Origin: Gaiellasilicea sp963794385
Lineage (GTDB): Bacteria > Actinomycetota > Thermoleophilia > Gaiellales > Gaiellaceae
Assembly (NCBI GenBank): GCA_963794385.1
Contig: CAWCDT010000019.1
Coordinates: forward strand, 1-64,000
Direction of reading: 5' to 3'
Length of the DNA stretch: 64,000 bases
The translations under genes and the position numbers were made by a program. Numbering within the stretch: the first letter of the stretch is position 1; each line of letters opens with the position of its first letter. The notes beneath the pieces were generated by a model that had not been told where the DNA came from, made no database searches, and worked only from the letters and a program-made list of their open reading frames with translations. This document shows, piece after piece, positions 21,548-30,623 of this stretch.

Positions 21548-22272
21548 CGCGCCGCACCCGCGGCGAGCACGCGTTCGACGGGCCCGTCCGCGACGACGAG
21601 CCCGTCCTCCATCTGCAGGACCCGCGCGGCGCGCTGAGCCACCTCGGTCGAGTGGGTGACGATCACGATCGTCGCGCCGTCGCGGTGCAGCTGCTCGAGG
21701 AGCGTGAGGACGTCCTCGGCGCTCGCCGAGTCGAGGTTGCCGGTCGGCTCGTCGAGGAGGAGACGTTCGGCCGAACGACGACCGCGCGCGCGATCGCGAC
21801 GCGCTGCTGCTCTCCTCCGGAGAGCTGCGTCGGCAGATGCGTGGCGCGGTCGCCGAGGCCCGACCTGCTCGAGCGCCTCGAGCGCGCGCCGACGGCGTTC
21901 GCGCGCCGGAACGCCGCGCGTAGACGAGCGGCAGCTCGACGTTCGCCGTACGCCGTCGACCGCGGCAGGAGGTTGAAGGCCTGGAAGACGAAGCCGATCC
22001 GCCGGCCCCGCATCCTGGCGCGGCTGCGTCTCGTCGAGCGTCGCGACCTCCTGCCCGACCAGCCGGTACGAGCCGGCCGTCGGCCGGTCGAGGCAGCCGA
22101 CGATTCCGAGGAGCGTCGTCTTGCCCGAGCCGGACGGGCCCATGACGGCGACGAACTCGCGCTCGCGAACGACGAAGTCGACGCCGCGCAGCGCCTCGAC
22201 CGGGACGGCGCCCCCGTAGACCTTCGTGACGCCGGCGAGCTCGATGATGCTCGCGCCGGCGTCCTCGCTCAC
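21544..22272 (-). pseudogene. MacB-like ABC transporter ATPase, frameshifts
   Basis: About 243 codons from GTG 22272, overlapping the adaptor stop (GTGA). Walker A is VMGPSGSGKTTLLG, Walker B LLLDEPTGNLD, and the H-loop VIVTHSTEVA. The part between, with Q-loop (GFVFQAFNLLPR) and signature (LSGGEQQRVAIARA), is in two other frames, so there are at least three one-base indels between 21,760 and 22,030. It couples ATP hydrolysis to the permease encoded next. Confidence 0.88.
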
Positions 22273-24422
22273 TCCTCTTCTCCTTCCGCCCCCTCTTCCG
22301 CGGGGCTTTCGGGCAGCACGACGAGCTGGCCGGCGCGCAGGCCCTTGGCGATCTCGACCTCGCTGTTGTTTGCGAGCCCGAGCTGCACGCGCCGGGTCGA
22401 CTCCTCGCCGGCCTCGTCGACCACCGTCACGACCGGACGGTCCTCGCCGTCGCGCGACACGGCTTCGAGCGGCACCTGCACGACGTTGCGCCGGCGCGCG
22501 ACGACGATGCGGACGCTGACGTTCATCCCGGGCTTGAGGCCGGCGATGCGCGAGAGACTGACCTGGACCGGGAACGTCACGAGACCGCCGTTGTCGACCC
22601 CGGTGAACGCGGCGAAGAGCACCTTGCCCGGGTAGGTCTTGCCTCCGAGCGCGTCGACGCTGACGACGGCCGGCTGGCCGCGGCGGACGTCGGCGGCGTC
22701 GAACTCGCTCAGGTCGACACGCACCTCGAGGCGGTCGAGGGCGGCGACGGTGACGATGGGCGTCGAGGAGTCGACGGGCGCCCCGGGTGCCGTGAGCACC
22801 GCGGTGACCGTGCCGCGCGCGGGCGCGCGCACGGTGAGCTGCCGCTGGGCGAAGCGGCCGACGGCCAGTCGCGCCTGCGCCGCCTCGAGCTTCAGCCGCG
22901 CGAGGCCGATGTCCGTCGGAGCTGCGGGCCCTCCTCGGGCGTTGAGCACGGCCAGCTCTGCGTCCGCCCGGCCGACCTCGAGCCGCGCGGCGGTGACGTC
23001 GGCCGCGATCGCCGGCCCGAGCAGCTGCGCGAGCCGCGCGCGGCGAACTGTCGACCGCCTGCCGCGCCGCGGCAAGCGCCGCCGGCCCTGGCCCCGCTTC
23101 GAGCGTCCGGAGGTCCGTTCGGGCCCGCTCGAGCTCGAGCCGGGCGGCGGTCACGTCGGCCGCGTGCGCCGGCTCGCGCAGCTTCGCGAGCTTCAGGCGG
23201 GCCGAGGCGACCGCCTGCTGGGCGGCCGCAATCGCCTCCGGTACGGCCTGGGCCTGTGGTTGCATGAGCGCGGCGAGCTCGGCGACCGCCCTGTCGCGCT
23301 CGAGCTGGACGGCCGCGACGTCGGCGGGGTGGGGCGGCGCGAGCAGCTGGTCAAGCCTCACGCGAGACGTGTCCACGGCCTGCTGCGCGGCGACGATCGC
23401 CTGCGGCGAGGCGGGTGGATCGGCCGCCTGCAGGGTGACGAGATTGGCTTCCGCCGTCGACACGTCGAGCCGTGCGGAGCTGACGACGGCGGGATCGGCC
23501 GGCCCGAGGAGCCGCTCGAGCTTGAGACGGCCGCCTCGACCGCCTGGCGTGCTGCCGCGAGAGCCTCCGGCGAGGGCGGCGGCGGCCGGCCGCTGCAGCA
23601 GCGCGAGGTCGGCCTCCGCCTTCTTCAGCTCGAGCTCGGCAACGCTCACGTCGGCAGCGGCTCGGCGGCGAGAGCAGGCGGTCGAGCTTCTGCTGTGCGA
23701 GCTGCACGTTGCGCCGGCCAACGGCGATCGCGCGAGCCCGTGCGGCCGGCCTGCCGCCGCGGAGCGTTTCCAGCTCCGCGACCGCGCGTTTCACGTCGAG
23801 CCGCGCGGCGCTCACGTCGGCCGGCGTGGCCGGTCCGAGAAGCCGCTCGAGCCGAGCGCGCGCCGAGGTCGCGGCGAGCCGGGCCGCCGTGAGCTCGGCA
23901 GGCGCCGGCGGCAGGCCCTTCAAGGGATCGCTGATCCGCTTCTGCCGCAGCTCCAGCTGCGCCGCGGCGACATCGTTCTGGCCCTGCTGGACGGCGGACG
24001 TCACGGATCCGTCGTCGGCGAGCAGCGCCACGGGCTGACCGGCGACGACCCGCTGGCCGGGGACCACGAGGAGCTTTGCGATGCGGCCGGTCGCGCGCGG
24101 GAAGACGGCGTCGGCCGCGGCCGGAACCCCGCCGCTCGCCGACGACGATCCGGCGGTCGCGGACGACGAGCCGCTCGCCGAGCTTCCTCCCGGCACCGGT
24201 GATCTGCGCTGCCCCGCCGGCCTCGACCACCCGTCCCACACCGCGGACGGAGACGACCAGCTCGCCGCGGGTCGCGGCGACGGAGCCGTCCGCCGACTGG
24301 GCCTGACCGGTGCCCTGAAGCTTCCACGCGGCCATCCCGACGACGACCGTTGCGAGGAGCGCGAGGCCGAGGAAGCCGGGATGGCCGCGGATGCCCGCAG
24401 CCGGTGAGCGGTTGGCGAGCAT
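22269..24422 (-). pseudogene. HlyD/MacA-type adaptor with six 55-residue repeats, frameshifts
   Basis: About 718 codons, much longer than ordinary MacA (about 370). ATG 24422 begins a membrane anchor (FLGLALLATVVVGMAAWKL) and a first beta segment (VVSVRGVGRVVEAGGAAQI). A long alanine-rich helical domain with six repeats follows, then LTVRAPARGTVTAVL, the second half of the lipoyl-like domain, VRVDLSEFDAADVRRGQPA and the beta-barrel/MP domains ending in an acidic EEGAEGEEE tail. Several indels. First gene of the exporter operon; the direct repeats upstream are likely regulator sites. Confidence 0.83.
22940..23870 (-). repeat. Six tandem 165-bp (55-residue) coding repeats in the adaptor
   Basis: The motif L-x-x-L-x-x-P-x-x-A-D-V-x-x-A-x-L recurs as LLGPATPADVSAARL, LLSPP-ADVSVAEL, LLGPADPAVVSSARL, LLAPPHPADVAAVQL, LREPAHAADVTAARL and LLGPAIAADVTAARL. 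The nucleotide positions of the shared DV core on the plus strand are about 23812, 23647, 23482, 23317, 23152 and 22995: five equal steps of 165 nt, except the last, which is 157 in a region with indels. Each unit looks like a helix-turn-helix hairpin. Confidence 0.8.
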
Positions 24423-24452
24423 TGGGGGTACCTCTCGACGCTAGAGCGCGCA

Positions 24453-24470
24453 GATGAGACGACGATGAGA
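24453..24470. promoter_or_regulatory. Direct repeat GATGAGA, probable response-regulator site upstream of the exporter operon
   Basis: GATGAGA occurs at 24453-24459 and 24464-24470, 11 bp apart, the spacing at which OmpR-family regulators bind tandem half-sites. It lies in the 59-bp gap upstream of the adaptor start. The same heptamer is repeated in the divergent region at 26265-26306. Confidence 0.5.
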
Positions 24471-24481
24471 GCGCGTGCCCG

Positions 24482-25560
24482 TCAGGACGCGGGAGCGGGC
24501 GGCTCCAGAGGGATCGAGAGCACGACCTGGGAGCCCTCGGCCTCGACGCGGCCGCCGTGCGCGCGGGCGACGGCCGCGACGATCGCCAGACCAAGGCCGA
24601 CGCCTCCGCCCGAGCGCGCCTCGTCGGCACGGCTGAAACGCTCGAACGCCCGCGGGAGGAACTCCGACGGCAGGCCGGGGCCTTCGTCTCTAACGCGGAA
24701 GACCACCGACATCTGCTTCTGCGCCGCGTCCATGCTGACCGTGCCCGCGGCCGTGCCGGAACGCGTTGTCGACCAGGTTGCCGAGCGCCTGCTCGAGGCG
24801 CGCGCGGTCGGCGTCGAGCAACAGGCCGGACGGCGCGCTGCACCTCGATCGTGACGGTCCGCTCCCCACGAAGCGGGCGGCAGACGGTGTCGAGCAGGGT
24901 CGCTGACCTCGAACCGCGACCGCCGCAGCGGCAGCCCGTCCTCGGCGTCGCGCGCGAGAGCGAGCAAGTCCTCGGCCAGCCGCACGAGCCGCTCGACCTC
25001 CTCGCGACGCCGAGCGGAGGGCCGCGTCCAGCTCCTCCTGCGTGCGCGGCCGCCGCAGCGCGAGCTCCAGCTCCGTCGCGCAGCGACGCGAGGGGCGTCC
25101 GCAGCTCGTGCCCCGCGTCGGCGACGAAGCGCCGCTCGCGCTCGAGCCCCGCGTCGAGGCGGGCGAGCATCTCGTTGAGCGTCTCGGCGAGCCGCCGTGA
25201 CCTCGTCGCGCGCCTCGGGCAGCGGCAGCCGGCGGCCGGAGCTCGCCGCGGAGATCTCGGCCGCCTCGCGCCGCATCGCCTCGACCGGCCGGAGCGCGGC
25301 GCCTGCAAGCAGATAGCCGGCGGCGGTCGCGAGCAGCACCGCTCCCGGTCCGACGACGAGCAACTGAGGGCGAGCAGCGAGGAGAGCACCTCGTCGCGGT
25401 CCTCGCGGGCGTCGATCTCGTTCGCAGGGTTCTCGGCGATCTGCTCGTCGAGGGTCTCGCGGACGCTGAGGTAGAGGATCGTGCCGACCACGGCGAGCGC
25501 GACGGCAGTCGCGAGCGCGAAGACGAGCGCCAGCCGAAGCCGCAGCGGCAGCCGGCTCAC
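24482..25560 (-). pseudogene. Sensor histidine kinase, frameshifts
   Basis: About 360 codons from GTG 25560, overlapping the regulator stop (GTGA). Helix 1 is ALVFALATAVALAVVGTILYL, a short outer segment rich in acidic residues follows, then a second helix, HAMP linker, the phospho-acceptor box RRFVADAGHELRTPLASLR and an ATPase domain ending FRVRDEGPGLPSEFLPRAF, GGGVGLGLAIVAAVARAHGG. EnvZ/BaeS-like class. Frame changes about eight times. It presumably phosphorylates the adjacent regulator in response to envelope stress or an exported compound. Confidence 0.87.
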
Positions 25561-26239
25561 GCGCAGTCCTCGGCCGCAGCCGGTAGCCGGCGCCACGGAC
25601 CGTCTCGAGCTGCGCGAGCCCGAACGGCCGGTCGACCTTCTCCCGCAGGTAGCGGACGTACACGTCGACGACGTTCGACCGGTTCTCGTACGCGAAGTCC
25701 CAGGCGTGCTCGAGCAGCTGGCCGCGCGAAAGCACCTGGCCGGGCCTGCGCATGAACGTCTCCAGCAGGGCGAACTCCTTCGTCGGACAGCTCGGATCTC
25801 GACCTCGCCGCGCCACACCCGGTGCGTCGCCGGGTCGAGCCGCAGCGAGCCGACCTCGAGCAGCGCCGGGCGCTCTGCGCGACCGCGCCGCGCGAGCGCC
25901 CGCAGCCGGGCGAGGAGCTCCGCGAACGAGAACGGCTTTGGCAGGTAGTCGTCGGCGCCGGCATCGAGCCCGGCGACCCGGTCCTCGACGCCGTCGCGGG
26001 CGGTGAGCATGAGCACGGGTGTCCACACGCCGCTGTCGCGCAGCCGGCGGCAGACCTCGAGACCCGTCGAGCTCCGGCAGCATCAGGTCGAGCACGATCG
26101 CGTCGTACTCGACCGACCGCGCCATCCAGAGAGCGTCTTCGCCGGTGCGGGCGACGTCGGCGGCGTAGCCCTCCTCGGTGAGCCCGCGCCGGAGCAGCCC
26201 GGCCAACTTCAGCTCGTCTTCGACGACGAGGACCCGCAT
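25557..26239 (-). pseudogene. OmpR-family response regulator, frameshifts
   Basis: About 227 codons. Receiver domain: MRVLVVEDELKLAGLLRRGL with the acidic pair, AIVLDLMLPELDG with the phospho-acceptor Asp, then in other frames LMLTARDGVEDRVAGLDAGA and DDYLPKPFSFAELLARLRAL. Winged-helix output: LRLDPATHRVWRGEVEI, SRGQLLEHAWDFAYENRSNV and YVRYLREKVDRPF. At least two indels (near 26,065 and 25,790). Upstream of a divergent PepSY gene with three copies of GATGAGA between them. Confidence 0.88.
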
Positions 26240-26264
26240 CGCCCTCCCATTCTGGCGCCTTGAA

Positions 26265-26306
26265 GATGAGAATCGATGAGAAGCCGACTCTCACGGCTGT
26301 CTCATC
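26265..26306. promoter_or_regulatory. Three GATGAGA half-sites between the regulator and PepSY genes
   Basis: GATGAGA at 26265-26271 and 26275-26281 in direct repeat, 10 bp apart, and the reverse complement TCTCATC at 26300-26306. The site lies in the 125-bp divergent region and matches the repeat before the exporter operon, so the regulator probably controls itself, the PepSY gene and the exporter. Confidence 0.5.
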
Positions 26307-26364
26307 TCGCGCCCTACCGTGCCGGAACGGACCAGGAGGGATTCGAGGTGAAGATGAGGCGGTC

Positions 26365-26675
26365 ATGACCCGGAAGAAGGCAGCGCTCCTCGCGGCGACC
26401 GTGCTCGCCGCCGCGGCCGTCGGCACCGGGATTGCCATCGCGGGCGGCGAGGACGAGGACGGCGGACTCGGACGAGGCCTGACCGGCGCGGTCGCCGAGC
26501 GGGCTAGTCGCGGCGGCGCTCGGGGCGACCGGCGGCGGCACCGTGCTCGAGGTCGAGCGCGGCGACGACGGCGCGCGCATACGAGGTGGAGATGCGGAAG
26601 AGCGACGGCACCGTCGCTGAGGTGCAGCTCGACCGAGGCTTCGACGTGACGGACGTCGCGGACGGCGACGACTGA
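26365..26675 (+). pseudogene. PepSY-domain exported protein, frameshifts
   Basis: About 103 codons from ATG 26365. Signal/anchor MTRKKAALLAATVLAAAAVG, then GGEDEDGGLGRGLTGAVAERA; after an indel near 26,505 the frame continues as ALGATGGGTVLEVERGDDGA and, after a second, YEVEMRKSDGTVAEVQLDRGF. The latter pieces are a PepSY domain, a small module that binds or inhibits proteins outside the cell and is often paired with two-component systems of this kind. Confidence 0.75.
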
Positions 26676-26715
26676 CGCGCGTTAGACGCGCGGCGGAGCT
26701 GGAGAAAACGGCCGC

Positions 26716-27399
26716 GTGGGCACCTGCTCGCACTGCGGCGCCGAGTTGCCGGCGAACGCGACGTTCTGCCCGTCGTGCGGCCGGCGCGCCGATGCGCCGC
26801 CGAGCGACGGCAACGATGAGCCGATCGACATCCAGCGCGTCGAGCCGCGCTGGTTCGGGCTCGGGCCGCCGGTGTTCGTCTTCGCCGTCGCGGTCGCGCT
26901 CATCGTGCTCGGCATCGTCCTGCTCGCGACGGGCACGCTCGTCGTCGGCCTGATCGCGATCGTCCTCGCGCTCTGCCTCGTCCCGTCGTTCCTCGCCGGC
27001 GCCCGCCGCTGGCCGGAGACCAGGCTCGCTCGCTTCGGGGTGAGATCCGCCGACGGAGTCCGCGACGGTGCCGGCCTCACGGCCGAATCGGTCTCCGCGT
27101 GGTCGAAGGCCGGCCGGGAAACGGTCCGGATCCGGAAGGAGCAGCTCGGGCTGAGGCGGGAGCGGAACGCCAAGATCCGTGAGCTCGGCCTCTCCGTCTA
27201 CACCGAGGACGGCCGCGCCGAGGAGCTGAAGGCGGCGGCCAGAGCGCTCGACGAGCAGATCGAGCGCAACGAGCGGGATCTGGCACGGACGATCGCGGGC
27301 GCGCGGCGGCGCGTGCGCAAGGAGCGGGCCTCCGTCGCCACAACCGAGATCGTCTCGCCCGAGGGACCGGCGGACCCCGAAGACACCGCAAAGGACTGA
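26716..27399 (+). CDS. Zinc-ribbon membrane protein with coiled coil
   Basis: 227 residues from GTG 26716. An N-terminal zinc ribbon, CSHCGAELPANATFCPSCG, is followed by two membrane helices (about residues 52-70 and 74-93), then a long charged helical tail (AEELKAAARALDEQIERN) and a flexible acidic end. The layout, ribbon plus membrane pair plus coiled coil, is common in uncharacterised bacterial membrane proteins; partners and role are unknown. It lies between the PepSY gene and a convergent O-antigen-ligase-like gene. Confidence 0.78.
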   Translation: MGTCSHCGAELPANATFCPSCGRRADAPPSDGNDEPIDIQRVEPRWFGLGPPVFVFAVAVALIVLGIVLLATGTLVVGLIAIVLALCLVPSFLAGARRWPETRLARFGVRSADGVRDGAGLTAESVSAWSKAGRETVRIRKEQLGLRRERNAKIRELGLSVYTEDGRAEELKAAARALDEQIERNERDLARTIAGARRRVRKERASVATTEIVSPEGPADPEDTAKD

Positions 27400-27402
27400 C
27401 GG

Positions 27403-28707
27403 TCAAGCGCGCTCGCCGGCCAGCGCCCACAGCACAAACGCGAGCCAGTGGACGCCGATCACGTCCGTCTGGATCGCGAGCACGAGCACGGCCGCGAGCG
27501 ATGCCCCGAGCCAGGGGGCACGGCGAAACGTGACGCGCAGCAGCGAGACGTTCCACGCGACGAACGCGAGCATCCCGAGCAGCCCGAGCTCCACGCCGAG
27601 CTCCGTATAGGTCGACTCGCCGGCCTTGATCTCCGTCCCGGTGCGTTTCGCCGTCACGCCCGCGTTGCCGACCCCGTAGCCCCATGGATGGCGGGCGACG
27701 GTCTCGATTCCGTCCCGGAGGTTGTCGAGGTGGCTGTCGACCGAGGACTCATCGAGGCTCGTCGGGTCGCCGCTCGTCTCCTCTACCTGTCCACCCGCGC
27801 GCTGGATCTCGAGCTCGGCCGGCGTGAAGCGGGTCTCGGGCCCGATGTCGGGATAGGCCCGGACGAAGAAGAAGCCGGCCGCGACGAGCACGACCGCGGC
27901 GGCGATCGGCCACCACGTCCGCAAGGCGTAGGCGAGCACGGCGAGCCCCACGGCGAGCGCGGCGATCGCGGTGCGTGAGTAGGTGAAGAAGAGTCCGACT
28001 GCGAGCAGAGCCATCACCGCCGGGAGCCAGCGGCTACCGCGCCGCCAGGTCACGGCGACGAGGATCGCAACGATCAGCAGGTAGGCCGTCGCGAGCGGAC
28101 TGAGGAACGTCGAGACGAGCCGGCGCAACGGCCGCTCGTCGCCGGGGTTGTAGATCCAGTTCTCCGGCAGGCCCGAGAGGCCCCGGTACTCGAGCCCGAG
28201 CTGCTCCGCGAACCAGCCGGGGACACCCGAGTCGCGCCAGGTCTGGAGCGAGATCGTGTAGATGTCGACGAGCCCCCACGCCGCGACGACGGCCGCGATG
28301 CCGAGGATCAGGTAGCCGATCCGGCGACGCTCCGCCTCGCCGAGCGTGATCCCGCGGCCGAGGAAGTACGCAGCGACCGGAGTCAGGTCGTGCCGGAGGC
28401 CGTAGAGGACGCTTCGCGCCGACGCGTCGCCGCCGAGCCAATCCTGGGGGATGACCGCGTAGATCAGGACGAAGCCGGCATAGGCGAGGGCGAGCCAGTC
28501 GGTCGTCGTCGCGGAGAATGGGATGCCGCGGTGGTGCCACACGATCGCGCCGAGCCCGAGCGCCAGTAGAACCTCCTTCCACGCCGACACCGCGTCGAGC
28601 GCCACATCGCGGACGCCCGCGTCCCAGAGCATCGCCATGACGAGGTTGTGGAGCGGGAGCGCGACCACGAACGCGTACAGCACCCACCGCGGAATCCGTT
28701 CACTCAA
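27403..28707 (-). CDS. O-antigen ligase/polymerase (Wzy/WaaL-like) membrane protein
   Basis: 434 residues, at least 10 membrane helices. FFTYSRTAIAALAVGLAVLA matches the conserved arginine segment of the Wzy_C domain, and a large outer loop (about residues 275-355) contains HPWGYGVGNAG, typical of O-antigen-ligase family proteins. It probably joins or polymerises surface glycan. The likely start is TTG 28707, whose gene overlaps the 3' end of the methyltransferase gene by 8 nt, so the two are co-transcribed. Confidence 0.85.
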   Translation of the reverse strand: MSERIPRWVLYAFVVALPLHNLVMAMLWDAGVRDVALDAVSAWKEVLLALGLGAIVWHHRGIPFSATTTDWLALAYAGFVLIYAVIPQDWLGGDASARSVLYGLRHDLTPVAAYFLGRGITLGEAERRRIGYLILGIAAVVAAWGLVDIYTISLQTWRDSGVPGWFAEQLGLEYRGLSGLPENWIYNPGDERPLRRLVSTFLSPLATAYLLIVAILVAVTWRRGSRWLPAVMALLAVGLFFTYSRTAIAALAVGLAVLAYALRTWWPIAAAVVLVAAGFFFVRAYPDIGPETRFTPAELEIQRAGGQVEETSGDPTSLDESSVDSHLDNLRDGIETVARHPWGYGVGNAGVTAKRTGTEIKAGESTYTELGVELGLLGMLAFVAWNVSLLRVTFRRAPWLGASLAAVLVLAIQTDVIGVHWLAFVLWALAGERA

Positions 28708-29311
28708 CGACGGCCACCAGCGTCATCCCCAGGTTGACGACGCGCGCGCCCTGCGGAAAGAGGTCGCGCAACGCGCCCGGGCCGAGCAGGTGGTTCTCCT
28801 TCGCCCACGGCTTCCGCGCGAGGTCGTAGGCGCGGTGTGCGAGCCCGTCCGGCAGCCAGTGCACGAGCGGCAGCCGGGTGTGCACCTCGACCGGGAACCA
28901 GCGATTCGGCGTCGTCACGAACACGCGCTGCGCGACGCGCATCGCCTCGGCGACGAAGCGCCGCTGTTCCTCGCGCCCGCCGACGTGCTCGATCACGGCG
29001 TTCGAGAACGCGATTTCGAACGCGTCGTCCTCAAACGGGAGGGCGAGGGCGTCGCCCTGCACGTAGTGCGCCTCGGGATAGCGGCTTCGAAAGCGGGCCC
29101 CCTCGTGCAAGCCGAGCGCGGTGACCTGCGCCGGCCAGGGGTAGAGCTCCTCGAAGAAGTTGAGCGTCCCGCAGCCGGCGTGCTCTCCGAAGCCGACGTC
29201 GTCGACGCCGATGTCGAGCACGGTCGTGTCCGCGGTCGGCGCCATCGTCTCCATGAAGAGGCCGAACTTGCGCCGGCGCGAGCGCAGCGAGATCTGGTCG
29301 GTGAGGTTCAT
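28700..29311 (-). CDS. SAM-dependent methyltransferase
   Basis: 203 residues, class I fold. Motif I is VLDIGVDDVGFGEHA, an unusual form with the glycine pattern changed; motif II/III YVQGDALALPFEDDAFEIAFSNAVIEHV is the standard Methyltransf_11 core. The C-terminal half has a HWLPDGLAHRAYDLARKPW segment seen in glycan-related methyltransferases. Overlap with the O-antigen-ligase-like gene suggests a surface-polysaccharide role. ATG 29311 is 27 bp from the divergent glycosylase start. Confidence 0.83.
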   Translation of the reverse strand: MNLTDQISLRSRRRKFGLFMETMAPTADTTVLDIGVDDVGFGEHAGCGTLNFFEELYPWPAQVTALGLHEGARFRSRYPEAHYVQGDALALPFEDDAFEIAFSNAVIEHVGGREEQRRFVAEAMRVAQRVFVTTPNRWFPVEVHTRLPLVHWLPDGLAHRAYDLARKPWAKENHLLGPGALRDLFPQGARVVNLGMTLVAVVE

Positions 29312-29338
29312 CGGAGGACAAGAGTAAGGTGCGAATCG

Positions 29339-30163
29339 GTGCTCGAGGACGTCGTCAGACCGCGCGGGCCGTACCGGCTCGGCCTGAGCACGTACGGCCG
29401 CGCCCTCCATGACACACCGCTGCCCGGCGGCCGCCACGGCTCCGCACGGCAGGGCGCCGACGGCCTCGTACGGCTGCGCGCGTCCGACGAGGAGTCGCTT
29501 GTCCTGCTCCGCTTCGTGCTCGCACTCGACGCCGACACGACCCCGTTCGTCGAGCGCTTCCGGCGCGACCCGCTGCTCGGCGGGTCGATCCGCGGGCTGC
29601 ACGGCCTGCGGCCGCTGCGGCGCCCGACGGTCGCACACGCGCTCCTGCGGGCGGTGTGCGGCCAGTTGATCGAGGCGAGGCGCGCGCTCGCGATCGAACG
29701 GTCGGTTCTGCGTGCCTGTGGAGACCCGGCTCCCGACCGCCACGCCCTCGGCGCCCTGTCCCCGGCCGAGCTGCGCCGGCTCGGGCTCGCGGCGCCTCGC
29801 GCGGCGACCCTCGTTCGGGTCTGCCGCTCGCTCGACCTGGAAGGGCTGCGCCGCCGTCCGGTCGAGGCCGTCGCGGCGCGGCTTCTGCGCGAGCGGGGGC
29901 TCGGCCCGTGGTCGCTCGGCGTGATCGCGCTGCAAGGCCTGGGCTCGTTTCGCTACGGGCTCGTCGGCGACCTCGGCCTCGTCAAGCTCTGCTCGGCGCT
30001 CCGCGGCCGCTGGGTCGAGGTCGAGGAGACCGCCGAGCTGCTGGCGCCCTACGACGACTGGGCCGGGCTCGCGGGCGTCTACCTGCTCCGCGGCTGGAGC
30101 CGTGGCCTCGTCCCCGGCGCCAGCGCCGACCGCGCGCGGCTGCTTCGCTCCCGGGCGGCTTGA
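29339..30163 (+). CDS. HhH-GPD DNA glycosylase (AlkA-like)
   Basis: 274 residues from GTG 29339. The C-terminal HhH-GPD fold has the hairpin LLRERGLGPWSLGVIALQGLG and the catalytic aspartate in LVGDLGLVKL; there is no lysine at the hairpin site, so it should be a monofunctional glycosylase removing damaged (e.g. alkylated) bases. N-terminal part resembles the AlkA beta domain (LVRLRASDEESLVLLRFV). No Fe-S cluster cysteines. Confidence 0.85.
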   Translation: MLEDVVRPRGPYRLGLSTYGRALHDTPLPGGRHGSARQGADGLVRLRASDEESLVLLRFVLALDADTTPFVERFRRDPLLGGSIRGLHGLRPLRRPTVAHALLRAVCGQLIEARRALAIERSVLRACGDPAPDRHALGALSPAELRRLGLAAPRAATLVRVCRSLDLEGLRRRPVEAVAARLLRERGLGPWSLGVIALQGLGSFRYGLVGDLGLVKLCSALRGRWVEVEETAELLAPYDDWAGLAGVYLLRGWSRGLVPGASADRARLLRSRAA

Positions 30164-30190
30164 CAGAGCAGCGCGACGGAGGCATAGGAT
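30160..30190 (+). promoter_or_regulatory. Promoter of the cAMP-binding-domain gene, leaderless
   Basis: TTGACA at 30160-30165 and TAGGAT at 30185-30190 with a 19-bp spacer. A start 6 nt after the -10 box falls on the A of the ATG (30196). No Shine-Dalgarno sequence precedes the gene. Confidence 0.45.
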
Positions 30191-30195
30191 CGCCC

Positions 30196-30612
30196 ATGCG
30201 GCTCGGGCACAACTCGAAGATCGACCTGATCAAACGCGTGCCGCTCTTCGCCTCCGCCTCCAAGGCCGAGCTGGAGGAGATCGCGTCGATTGCGGACGAG
30301 ATCGACCTCCCCGAGGGGAAGATCGTGATCAAGGAGGGCGACCCGGGCAGGGAGTTCATCGTGCTGATCGAGGGCACGGCGGACGTCGAGCGGGGCGGCC
30401 GCAAGCTGGCCACGCTCGGGCCTGGAGACTTCGCCGGCGAGATCGCGCTCATCGCGAAGCTGCCGCGGACCGCGACCATCACCACGACGTCGCCGGTGCG
30501 CGCGCTCGTGATCACCGACCGCGCCTTCCGCCAGCTGCTCGAGCACTCGCCACAGATCCAGATCGGCGTGCTGAACGCGCTCGCGGAACGCCTCGCGCCG
30601 ACCTCGTTGTAG
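30196..30612 (+). CDS. Cyclic-nucleotide-binding domain protein
   Basis: 138 residues: a lone cNMP-binding domain with no DNA-binding or kinase domain. KIDLIKRVPLFASASKAEL begins it; GKIVIKEGDPGREFIVLIEG and GDFAGEIALIAKLPRTATI form the phosphate-binding cassette, with the E...R pair (E in GEIAL, R in PRTA) expected of a cAMP binder. It may be a cAMP sensor that acts on a partner protein. A class III cyclase-like gene lies at 3 kb. Transcribed on its own. Confidence 0.85.
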   Translation: MRLGHNSKIDLIKRVPLFASASKAELEEIASIADEIDLPEGKIVIKEGDPGREFIVLIEGTADVERGGRKLATLGPGDFAGEIALIAKLPRTATITTTSPVRALVITDRAFRQLLEHSPQIQIGVLNALAERLAPTSL

Positions 30613-30623
30613 GCGCCGCTGCG

